From Spongospora subterranea f. sp. subterranea (lineage: Eukaryota > Endomyxa: Phytomyxea > Phytomyxea > Plasmodiophorida): DNA of 64,000 nucleotides. The notes beneath the pieces are model-generated. The model ran no database searches. It had not been told where the DNA came from and saw only the letters and a program-made list of their open reading frames with translations. Positions 42,669 to 57,618 of this stretch are shown piece after piece (the first letter of the stretch is position 1; each line of letters opens with the position of its first letter). The translations under genes were made by a program, and so were the position numbers. The stretch is taken from assembly GCA_049724395.1 (NCBI GenBank), contig JAUGWO010000023.1, positions 248,001 to 312,000 of the forward strand. The letters are read 5' to 3'.

Positions 42669-43430
42669 TTACAAGAAGAATATGGATTGTTTCGAGACAG
42701 TTCTTGCGAGTTGGACTGAAGCGATGATTGTGATAAGATTGGCTACAATAATCACCCCGTCCATGATCATAAATATCGGTATTTGATGAAGCAGGATGGT
42801 CTGCAGATGCCCCAAACAGGGCGGCGGCACCGGCGTCTGCAAAGAGCATGATGTGGATCCGTCCGCCTGGTATCCACCGCAACAGTTATACCTGCGTTGG
42901 ATATAATCTCGGGCGTCAGTAGGGGCCGCGTTCCACGATTGGACCAAATAGGTCTCTGGCGATCGCTGGACCATGTATTGATGAACAATGAGCAACGACT
43001 GGGCCACTGCTCCGGCCAATAACAATGTTGAATGCAGGTAGATGACGCAGATAGGAACTCGACTAGCAATACAGACACCGATGGCGGCGATTGCAACACT
43101 GGCACCTGCTAGAATTGCGTTTTTCTGGATCAGGTCGAGCAGGACCAGATCAGCCGCGCTATCAATCATGAACCATGTTGCGTATCCTAATAACGCCGAC
43201 GACGCCATTACATTGATGACGTTGCTCAAGACGGTAAATCGCTTCCGCCACAATATGGCGAATTCAACCATGCGTCGGACTGCCCAGCGGTGACTGCCTT
43301 CGCGTAATCGCCGCTCGTAATTCTCATGTCGCTCGAAATACGTCCCATCCTGGTCGCCCAGCCCCGTTGTCGAAAGGGCAGTTGGCATAATTTCGTTCAA
43401 TTGTATGATGATCTGAGGGCGGAGATTCAC
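42669..43430 (-). CDS. Tetraspanin-like protein
   Basis: 253-residue single-exon protein with four hydrophobic segments: SNVINVMASSALLGYATW, NAILAGASVAIAAIGVCI, YLHSTLLLAGAVAQSLLIV and FMIMDGVIIVANLITIIA. The large loop between the third and fourth has CCGGYQADGSTSC and a further Cys in PPPCLGH, the CCG plus paired cysteines expected of a tetraspanin. The N-terminus is longer than usual (about 55 residues). Tetraspanins organise membrane microdomains. The stop is at 42669, about 120 bp from the convergent TRAP1 end. Confidence 0.8.
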   Translation of the reverse strand: MNLRPQIIIQLNEIMPTALSTTGLGDQDGTYFERHENYERRLREGSHRWAVRRMVEFAILWRKRFTVLSNVINVMASSALLGYATWFMIDSAADLVLLDLIQKNAILAGASVAIAAIGVCIASRVPICVIYLHSTLLLAGAVAQSLLIVHQYMVQRSPETYLVQSWNAAPTDARDYIQRRYNCCGGYQADGSTSCSLQTPVPPPCLGHLQTILLHQIPIFMIMDGVIIVANLITIIASVQLARTVSKQSIFFL

Positions 43431-43614
43431 GAGAGTGGTATCTCGATGTACCCTGGGCTATCCCTCGCATGGGATATTCTCGACAATATCTGGGATCGCA
43501 TCATAATACCATTGGTCACACACTATATCGTCTGCGGAAACCGTCCGTGTTTTGTAGTTTTCAAACCGCTTTTGCATGTATTTATGTTTTGTTTTAAGGC
43601 AGATCGTAGAATGA

Positions 43615-43923
43615 TCACCTGTAGATTTCTGAGCCGTTGATGTCAGAAGCTGCCGCTCGGTATTCGGTGACAAGATGAAAACTGTTGGGACGCTGATCCC
43701 GCATTTGTGACACATTGGTGACAACGGCCAGTGCGTAATTCGGGTTCATTGTGCTCAGGTCAACTGTGGTCCACCGGCCCGCCACCGCTACTAGTGTGTA
43801 GTGACACTTTTTGCACTTGAAATTGGTCCATTGCTGCCGTTTGTTCATTGGCATTGTCACTCCAGACCTAAAATCGACCATGAAAGTTATCAACTTCAAC
43901 TTTCGACTTTGACAATTCAACAC
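43615..43923 (-). CDS. Small putative zinc-binding ORF
   Basis: 103-codon minus-strand frame with FKCKKCHYTLVAVAGRW near the middle. A single Cys-x2-Cys is seen, so a zinc site would need a partner pair elsewhere. It lies downstream of the pseudophosphatase-like gene on the same strand. A C-terminal zinc segment beginning FRCKKC is known in DUSP12-type phosphatases, so it may be the last exon of that gene. No in-phase join was found. Confidence 0.35.
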   Translation of the reverse strand: MLNCQSRKLKLITFMVDFRSGVTMPMNKRQQWTNFKCKKCHYTLVAVAGRWTTVDLSTMNPNYALAVVTNVSQMRDQRPNSFHLVTEYRAAASDINGSEIYR

Positions 43924-44269
43924 TCACACGACCAGATCACCGATTCGGCATCGGTTTAGTATTAGGCCACCGACTGTTGATCGCCTCCAATGGATCTGAA
44001 CCAGGTCACGCCCGTACAATTTCAGATTTCGCCGAATCATACTCCAGCATGATACGGAAGGGCAGTCCAGGTCTTCATTATCCTAAACTCATTAGATTAA
44101 CGAATTACGGATAGATTCTTAAAGAAAGGTTTGCCAATTGCTTCCGAATGGTTCTCGTTCAGTGTTCCCGTTATTTGTCGTGCCATGAAGGGTCTGTCGG
44201 CTCTGTGCAACTTTATATTCGGAAACGATGTAATTGAAAACAGAACATTAGAATAGAAAGTTTTGGTGT

Positions 44270-44719
44270 TCAAAGTACCTCACAATGGCAACCATGGGCG
44301 GCGTTGGCAACGCTGCTGGCATCAAGCTTGATGATGGTGGAGGCACACATGCAACCGTATTGATGTTGTGAGAACTTCACTTGCGAATCGTCGATATGTC
44401 GATTGACAGACCATTTCAGGACTGCCTTCATAACGCGACGGTCGATGGCGGAAACGATATGCTTTTGGCGCAGCGTCAAGATCGCTTCCATCAGCGATAC
44501 GCGATAAGTTCGGATTAAGAAAACGAGAACTGCTACGATCGGACCCGTATTTTCTTGACCGCAGACCAGAATGCCATCGCCTTCCAGAATACTGGCCACG
44601 ATTTCATCAACACATGGTTCTAGGAACCCCGTAATCCATCGCGCTGAAAGAACCATTCCCACATTTAGTAATAGGGCCGCGTTTTCATTGCTGAGCGCTA
44701 TGAAATACAACACTGGCAA
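44270..44719 (-). CDS. Dual-specificity pseudophosphatase-like domain
   Basis: 149-codon frame with the C-terminal half of a dual-specificity phosphatase fold: FLEPCVDEIVASILEGDG, ILVCGQENTGPIVAVLVFL, RVSLMEAILTLRQKH. In active members the loop is HCx5R. Here it is VCGQENTGP, with no arginine at the required place and no histidine, so catalysis is unlikely. This resembles STYX-type pseudophosphatases. Upstream exons to about 45000 (SLSGAGSLGV-type reading) are not resolved. It may join to the FKCKKC frame downstream. Confidence 0.45.
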   Translation of the reverse strand: MPVLYFIALSNENAALLLNVGMVLSARWITGFLEPCVDEIVASILEGDGILVCGQENTGPIVAVLVFLIRTYRVSLMEAILTLRQKHIVSAIDRRVMKAVLKWSVNRHIDDSQVKFSQHQYGCMCASTIIKLDASSVANAAHGCHCEVL

Positions 44720-45492
44720 ACATGTTAAGAAGAATTATAACATTAAGCAGTGTTCTGAATATCGTTGGGAAAAATATGATTCACGCGGAACGCCTTTGAA
44801 AATTTGAGTTTCGGACCTCAACGCCATATATGTATTTGCAAGTACCAATGTTGTTGATAACTGTTCTTTCTTCGGACACTCCAATACTCAAAGGGATGCT
44901 GTTTAAACGCCCAGCGAACCGGCCCCCGATAACGATGATGTTGCGGCCAATGGCATTGTCGAAGATTGTCGTCTTTTCAACGACCCCACAATGAACTAAC
45001 CGGCGTATCCCCTTTATTCGAATCTGAGCGAAAGACTATAACAATGTTATATCACTATCTCCGCCGGAAAGTGAGCAAACTTGCCCGATTCTTACTTTAG
45101 TAGAGATGTCGCAATTGGGAGCTACCCAGCACGATGTCGTAATGCGATGCACACTCGTATCGATGAATGATGCTAATCCCCTGGACTCTGGATGATGATC
45201 AAGCTAAGAGGTTTCGTAAAAAATTGGAAATTGTGTGCGCGAGTAGCTAACTAACAATGGCGTGGAAAATGCAAGGAAGGGCGGCAGCTGTAGATACGAC
45301 TCGCACCCTCTTCAAACTTCGCTTTGTGACTTCTGGTGTCAGCAAAGGATGAACTGAGTGTTCTGATATGTATTTTTGAGAAGGTCGCCATTTGATTTTT
45401 GTAATGGATAATGGTCTCCGAATCGAGTCAAACCGCAACCATTGCAGAGATGGGTTTCGTGACTTCAGATTATCGTTCTGAGTAAAAATCAG
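44720..45492. other. Unresolved, probably 5' part of the pseudophosphatase gene
   Basis: About 770 bp between the phosphatase-like frame and the kinase C-terminus. Several short minus-strand stretches look protein-like (for example RLNSIPLSIGVSEERTVINN near 44900), but no chain of exons was fixed. A frame at 45438-45247 (minus) is probably antisense noise. Confidence 0.3.
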
Positions 45493-50609
<5,117 letters not shown>

Positions 50610-51672
50610 CGCTTATGAACTTGTGATGGGAAGTCGTCATAGCACGTGTATAGGTCCCGTAATGACCTCCCATTCCCTATATACTACTGTAGTAGTGGTA
50701 AATAACCGACATGGGCCGTTACAGTCTGAACATTTCCCACTGAGATAGCAGTGACCCAGTTCATGTAGCGTTAAGCACAATCAGTGAGCTTGACACACGA
50801 TACAGGCCTTCACGCAACTTCGATTGAGGAAATCGGCACTCCCAACATTAACAGCACTGCATGAATGGTGTTGATAAGATATGCCAAAGGTTGAAGAATG
50901 GCTCTCTCTTGTGGTTGTGGAAACCGGGCGCATAGTCCAGCAGAGCAACATCGAAAAACTGAACTACTTGAGCCGATCACCCCTAATTGGCTCAGTCAAT
51001 CAAAATCGACTCCGAATTTAGGCTCTGAATTCTGGACATCTGGTAATCAGAAAATAAGTACCAGTTCGGCCAGATGACCTTCCAAATTGGCTTTCCGCGG
51101 TTCTACATTTTCATTACCACGGGCAACCCCAACGTTTGATGCAAGAGACCTCAATCGTGTGAATATAGCCAATTGGACACCTCATGCCAGAAAATTAGCA
51201 ACGATGAGCGTTGGATCGATTGATGATCAAAGCGACGGAAACTGGAATTTACGGCAATCTGGTGCCTTCTAACAATTCTACTAAACTGCAGATTTCTCCT
51301 GTACTGCAAAGGATGCATTCTCAGTATAACAATGCGATTACATTCAATACTCATAGCGACATACTATTTTGAACACTCTGTTGAGTCGCGCCCCCACAGT
51401 AGTCAATTTGACCCATAAATAAATAATTACTATGACGTCGATTGCATGAACGAAAAATGGAAAAATGTAGGGAACTGGGATATGGGTAAATGGCTAAATG
51501 TATTTTAAGAATTTATGAGTTTTGAGCTGGGACAGGTATTGGAGGGAACTCGACCCCGTGTCTTGCTTACACGAGCGGCATATTAAGTTAAACACGACTG
51601 GAATCCAAAGAGTTCCAAGGATTAGAAATATAAATGAAGGAGGTCGTAAACAACTGAATAAATGCCGCTTGA
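50610..51672. other. Intergenic, likely promoter of the kinase gene
   Basis: About 1.06 kb between two minus-strand genes. CTATATACTAC at 50680-50690 lies about 75 bp upstream of the kinase start and could serve as its TATA-like element. A plus-strand frame at 51087-51272 shows no similarity. No repeat was recognised. Confidence 0.35.
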
Positions 51673-53569
51673 TTATGAGCGGAATATTGTTGAAAGAAAT
51701 CCCATATCGGACTGATCCTCCATTTCTTCATCGTGCTCAAGTGCCATACGAGCCCTTTCCCTTTCTTTCGAAATCGCAAGTGCCCTGTCCTCCTCACGCT
51801 GAGCCGCCTCTCGCGCCCTCTTACGCTCAGATTCTTCCCTTTCCAGCCTCGCTTTTTCGTCCGAGGCGACTCTCTCCTGCGCTATACGTTCAAATTCTTT
51901 AGCTCGAGCCTCCTCCTGGGCTAGCCGGTCTTTCTCACGTTGCTGCGCCTCAGCATTCATCGTCTGATAATCGCTCCACAGAGGGTCTTTCTGGCCGGAA
52001 TCATCCGCAACTGCTGCGGAATCGTTGGTTGACGACGGGCCTAAAGATAAATCACGCCATGCGTCTGAATTAACAATGTCAACAGGTTTGTTGACATCGT
52101 TGGTCGTGTCTTGTTCAAGGCTTTGCTGCGAAGTCAAAACCGGAATGTCATGAGGCAACAGAACTTCATCATCATCGCTACTCTCAGAATCTAAGCCACT
52201 GGATGACGACGAGTCTGAATCGGATTCACTACTGATGACGGCAGTGGCCACTGATGTCATTGAGCTAGACATATTCCTGCTGGGCGGATGAGAACCATGA
52301 CCATTTGATTTTGACCGCGACGTTGTTTTGGGAAGAACACTGGCCACGAACTGCTGCAATCTCCTCAATGTTTCAGGGGGCAAAAGTTCAATGTCGATTT
52401 CAACAACGCGACCTTCACAGCTCTCCGTTTGAGGAACAGCTTGGGTGCCGGTAATGCTGGCGATCTTGACGTATTGATCCGGTGGAATGCGAACAATATC
52501 AGCGCGCAGCTTGGATTTCTCCCATGAAAGTAAGCGGCCTGATAAGATCGACGGAATGGTTGTGAGATCCGCTGGATACAGGCGCCGGTGCATCACAAAG
52601 AGAGCTGTGGAATATCAAGGTTGAACAACCACAACAATAGCCGGCTGATTAGAATCAACTTACACTTCCCTAGCAGGGGGCGCATTCAACGAACGACGCC
52701 GCTCCCTCTTGAGATTATCCTTTTTCCGATTCCAGATGCGTTCCATTTCCAAAGTAGCCTCGTGCACGAAGGATTTCGGTAGATTAAATAGCTTGGCGTT
52801 GTCCCAGACAAGCTGCACGTCGGCAATGAACGCCGACAGCGTGGTATAGAAGGTATTCGACAGTCGATCTCTAATTGTGCCCAAATCCATAGGAAAACGG
52901 ACGATTTCAGGATAGGTCGGCAAATCTAACGCCTTCCAATCAACTGGGACAGCGAACACGTGACCATACTGATTTTGTATCAAGTCGTCAATGATGCGAA
53001 TGCACGCCTTCAGAGACGATTGCAGCGAATCATCATCAACAACCTGAGTCGATGTCCTCAATTCTTTCTTCTTTAGACGCCAGCGATTTTCGCTTCATAT
53101 TTGAGGACTGGGACTTAGAGTGATCCCGGGATCCGTTGGCGTGTGTTATCGTTGCAGCTGGAGCCAAAGCAGAAGCAGGAGGGCCAATACCCGCAGCATG
53201 ATTTTGTTCAACCGCCAGCGCAACTTGGAGTCGTTTCAAATAAGACTCCATCTCCATCTTTCTTTGCTGCAAACGATTTCGTTTCGCAACCAATTGAGAC
53301 GAAATTATGTCTGATTCCTTGTCTTTCTTAGACAGCGCCGAAGTTTTCTTTCGTTTTCTATGCATTGGAGAAGTGTGATCGCCGTGATGGTTCAAATCGT
53401 CATCGGCATTAGATTTTACACGCGGGATGCGAATCCGGTCGCCAAACAGGAATTCTGCACTAAGGTTGGTCTGACGGCGCGAACGTTTGCCGGACACAAT
53501 CAAAGTCGCCGATTGTGGCGTTTGTTCGAGTGTCGCGGCCGGCTGTACGCTCTCGTCCATGACCAGCAT
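51673..53569 (-). CDS. Single-bromodomain BET-type chromatin reader
   Basis: Acetyl-histone reader with one bromodomain and a NET (extra-terminal) domain. Exon 1 (53569 to about 53050) has basic stretches (MHRKRKKTSALSKKDKE) and a helix (AKRNRLQQRKMEMESYL). Exon 2 carries the bromodomain: IDDLIQNQYGHVFAVPVDW, LPTYPEIVRFPMDLGTI, LVWDNAKLFNLP (the acetyl-lysine Asn position is DNAKLFN). Exon 3 (52596-51673) has the NET domain (LRADIVRIPPDQYV, EIDIELLPPETLRRLQQFV), then Ser/Asp-rich acid patches and a long charged helix ending MGFLSTIFRS. The single bromodomain plus NET layout is that of plant GTE proteins rather than animal BRD2/3/4. TTATATATA at 53707-53715, on the minus strand about 140 bp upstream, may be its TATA box. 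Confidence 0.85.
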
Positions 53570-53749
53570 AGACCAAGGGAAACCGCACCCGCCCTGGTCA
53601 AAGACAGTGGCGAATCCAATCGGCTAAAACCTCTAATACGAGCGAGATCGCTGGCCGTCAGCCTGTGACTGAGATAAATGACTTGACACGGCCTCCCAAC
53701 TTCCCTTATATATAATCGCGACGTTCAACCACCGGTCGTAATAGCGATT

Positions 53750-54013
53750 ATGAGCCCGATCCATACGAGCGCAATCCGCGGCGGAGTTTACTACCTCACA
53801 GCAGTCTGCAATCTTGCCATGGTTCCAACGCCACTTGGCACTTGCTTGCGGTTGCGCTCGGCACTCACCCCGTTAATCTGCTGGACATTTTGGATGTCGG
53901 TCGTTCGTTTGCCGATTTTTGGCGCGCCGTTTGTGTCACGCATATTATCCATGCTTTGTCCACACGAATTAATCAATAAATCTGCACATCTCGTTGTTTT
54001 CCGTTTTGAGTGA
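53750..54013 (+). CDS. Small ORF of uncertain reality
   Basis: Short region where two plus-strand frames and one minus-strand frame (54036-53791) are all open. The plus frame starting MSPIHTSAIRGGVYYL is Leu-rich. The adjacent frame reading EPDPYERNPRRSLLPH with VNLLDILDVGRSFADFW looks more protein-like and would need an upstream exon. None is recognised. The rest of 53570-54358 is blank apart from a TATA-like stretch at 53707. Confidence 0.25.
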   Translation: MSPIHTSAIRGGVYYLTAVCNLAMVPTPLGTCLRLRSALTPLICWTFWMSVVRLPIFGAPFVSRILSMLCPHELINKSAHLVVFRFE

Positions 54014-54358
54014 TTACTGCCATAGTGTTTTACCAATTCCGATTTGATTAGTATGGATCGGGAGGAACTACTTATGACTTTCCATTGATATTATCTCGAC
54101 ACGAAAACGGCTAAATCGTGGTTAAGGATTGCATTAGGCTTTTTCACAGCTGTGTTTGGAAGTAGAATCAGAAACACCATTTCGATAGAAGTTATGACGT
54201 AATCACCTTACAAGAGTATGTGATTTTCTTTACAAAGGTTGACTGGTAGCAAACCGCCGGACAGTAGAACATGAAGTTGATTACAGTCTCGATCCGAGCG
54301 AGTACAACATAATTACTGTGACAAGCAAGCACACAGCGATGAATCCATTACAGAATAA

Positions 54359-54701
54359 TGCTATTTACGCCATTCATAGGCGTGTGGGCGCTGACGATTG
54401 CCCTGATTTCGGTAAAGAATGTCTTTATCCGTTGGCATAAAAAAATTTTAAGCAAGCCACTGCAATATAGGGAAATGAATTCGTACCGGATGATCGGCTA
54501 AGTGGATTGATGCCCGAACTGGTAATTGCCATTGCCCCAGTGACAGTTTTGATGATGGCGACGTTGGCGTTTCTTGCCGGGTCGTTATCGGCCTGTCTCT
54601 ACATGTATATGTGGAGGAGCAATTATCCGGCTGATAACGACTATACTACATTCCTGCCCAAACAGATTTGGCGAAAGCGCCAGAACGTACCAAAAAGATA
54701 G
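54359..54701 (+). CDS. Small membrane protein(s)
   Basis: Two short frames in the same direction. 54359-54502 starts MLFTPFIGVWALTIALIS, one membrane helix, then IRWHKKILSKP. 54507-54701 starts MMPELVIAIAPVTVLMM and continues with a second helix (ATLAFLAGSLSACLYMYMW) and a basic tail ending RKRQNVPKR. The frames could be exons of one two-helix protein or separate proteins. No family recognised. Confidence 0.4.
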
Positions 54702-54870
54702 GTAGTGTATGACCCGGCAAGCACTATGCGCGATTGTCCAATTATTGTTTTTAGGTTATTTGAAAAACTATTCACTTTGTGTCGTCACTATTTCTGCAAG
54801 GGATGAGCGTAACATGTCGCCCTTGAATAACCATAATTTATACAAAATAATAGAGCTAGTTACCATAATT

Positions 54871-57447
54871 CTAGTTGGAAGACTTGTTTGATGATGATCC
54901 TGATGAAAGTACCGAGAGGAAGGCTTCTTGAGGCACTTCTATTGTGCCTATCGACTTCATTCGCTTCTTCCCTTTGTTCTGTTTTTGAAGAAGCTTCATT
55001 TTGCGGGACCTAACCGATATGAATGGGCCATTACAAAAAATAAATATGCGATGAGTACTTGTCGCCTCCGCCGACAGTTTTTCCAGACTTGGTCAGGACA
55101 TCTTTTCGGAAAGGAGGTATCCTCTCTCTGGCTACCATTTTGCTACCAATAGCCGCCTGATACAATTTGAGACAACTATTGCAGCCTAGCAAAATTTACG
55201 TACTTGAATGATAACCTCAAACGATTGACGTTGAATATTCTCTTTCAATCGCAAAGCAATTCCTGCAATTGATGTGGAGTTTCTCGGTGAAGTTCATGCA
55301 TCTTTGCGAAGTACCTTTCCCTATCGCGTGACTGTTCTCGCGTACACATATAGTAGACAGCGCATCAACAGGTTTTCCGTTGAGCAGGATATCCAAAAGA
55401 ATCAGATCGGCTTCTTCCATGCCAGCTTCCTCATAATCAAAGCTAGCATATCCTGCAGAGAGGGACTTGATTTGAGAGTAGAAGTCTTGAACGATTTCTG
55501 TCATAGGAAGCTTGTACTTCATTAATACAGAAGAATCGTCCAGGAAGGAAACTGATTGATGAATTCCTCGCCGAGCCTTGCACAGCTCTTGTAACCGGCC
55601 TGGAATACATATAAAAATCATTCCACCGTAGTCCAATATCATATTACCCATATAGTGCTCTGGGCAGATAATAGTAGCTAAAATGTACGGCTCTAAAAAC
55701 TTTTCGATTGTGCTTGGGTTAGGAAACTGGGCTGGTGATGACACAGAAATGTGATTTCCTGAGCCTTTTGCAACCGCGACACATTGCACGGTTGGCGCAG
55801 TCACAATTGTTGGAATTCCAAACTCGTCATGAATGCGGTCCTTCAACACCTCCAAATGAAGAACACCTAGTAAGCCGCAACGAAATCCGCTCCCTAGAGC
55901 GACTGACAAATCACGCTGCACATGCAAGCTGATGTCATTCATGGTCAATTTATCGAATGCATCTTGAAGCCCTTCTAAATCGTCTGAATCGACGGGAAAC
56001 ACAGACGCCCACACCATAGGTTTTGGCGCCGAGAAACCTGAATTACCTTAGCTGATAAGGAACATGTGACAGTGATACACTGACCAGGAAGTGGAACTTT
56101 ACCCACAAAAAGGCTTCCTGGTGCATCTCCGTTCGCTAATGCTAAATGTCGAACCGCATCGTCAACGGTAAATATAGTATCCCCAAGACGCAAATGTTGA
56201 AGCGTTTTGACTCCGGCAACAACGAACCCAACTTGTCCAGCACGTAAGCTTTTGGTTGAAACACGCGATGGGGTAACTATTCCAACGTCTTGAACAACGT
56301 ACGACGACCGCGAATGGAAAACTCCAATGCGGTCGCCAACCGAAAGGGTGCCATGATCGACTTTGACGAGACATATCGCTCCTCGGTAGCTGTCAAACCA
56401 GGCGTCAACAATCAAAGCTCGGGTCCCTGTGGCAACAGGTACAGTCGGCGTGGGCGGACGAACCCGCGAAATAATGGCATCCAAAATTTTGTCGATACCC
56501 ATTCCAGTCTTCGCTGATGTCAACAATACTAGAAATAAATGGTAAGGACTGTGTTCTGTACAAGCCCTGTCCCCAATTCACCTGTATCAGGATCAATATC
56601 GAACGCATTTAGCAATTGCTCGGCAACGCGGTTTGGTTGGGAAGCAGGCAAATCACATTTTGTTAATACTGGAACAATATCAAGACCGGCCGATCGTGCC
56701 ATTGACAGCACGGCAATGGTTTGGGCTTGAAGTCCCTGTGATGAATCTACCGCTAACACCGCTCCTTCACATGCCATGACTGACCGAAGAACTTCGTTTG
56801 AAAAATCAACGTGACCAGGCTTGCAAATCGATATTGAATAATGTAGAAAAAAACGAATAGATAAAAACTCTTACCGTGTCAATTAATTGCAGAAGAGAGC
56901 CATTGTGCGCCATTGAAGCATGCTGAGCCTTTACTGTAATTCCACGATTTCGTTCTACTTGCAGCGTATCTAAAACCTAGTGATGAAATATAAAATTAGG
57001 ATTTTAGAGACCATGATGCATGTCGGTTTCCAACTTGGCAATGAACCTCGCGACCTGCAGCGATGCGTGGAATATTGCCCTAAAAGTCTATAAGGTCAGT
57101 AGCGGGAAATACATTGAGACCCACTCGACATACGGCAGCCTCAAGCAGCCTAGCAGGAATATAAGTCTTCAGTAAGTAAAAGGAAATTGAACTGGCAATT
57201 TACCTGTCGGCTAAAGTCGATTTACCATGATCAACGTGTGCGACAATGCAAAAATTGCGGATAATATTTGAATCGAGATTCGGGTCTGAAAATCCAAGTT
57301 GAAGCCAGATACAAGCCATGTTCTGGTAAAGGTACTTGTTGCCATGGCGGTTACGGCACTGAGATTGGCCCGATCCACACTTGAAGCGGCTTCAGCTGAT
57401 AGATGCCTTCGAAATTCGCATGATACTCTTCGCCAAACAAACAGCAT
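54871..57447 (-). CDS. GUF1: GUF1/EF4 (LepA) mitochondrial translation GTPase
   Basis: Ribosome-dependent GTPase that back-translocates mitochondrial ribosomes. Exons in order: [19 protein letters not shown] (G1), [19 protein letters not shown] (switch I), [19 protein letters not shown] (G3), [14 protein letters not shown] and PVLTKCDLP (NKxD read here as TKCD), [76 protein letters not shown], and [19 protein letters not shown] ending with [11 protein letters not shown]. The junctions were rebuilt by eye and all agree in phase. Introns are about 45-60 bp. First exon holds an Arg-rich stretch ([12 protein letters not shown]) that may be the presequence. The G4 motif being TKCD in place of NKxD is also found in some LepA lineages and should be checked. 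Confidence 0.9.
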
Positions 57448-57618
57448 CTCCGCAAATATCTCAAAGAGGATTTTTACGAGCTAAACCGCGACCTAGGGCG
57501 ACCCTATTCGCTGAAAGCAAAGGTAAAAGTGGAGAGCGTTGTGGAGAATGTTTAGGATGATCACTCTACCCGCATCGAGTTGTGTATCCTGACGCAGTTT
57601 CACCCGTCAGCGAATGAC

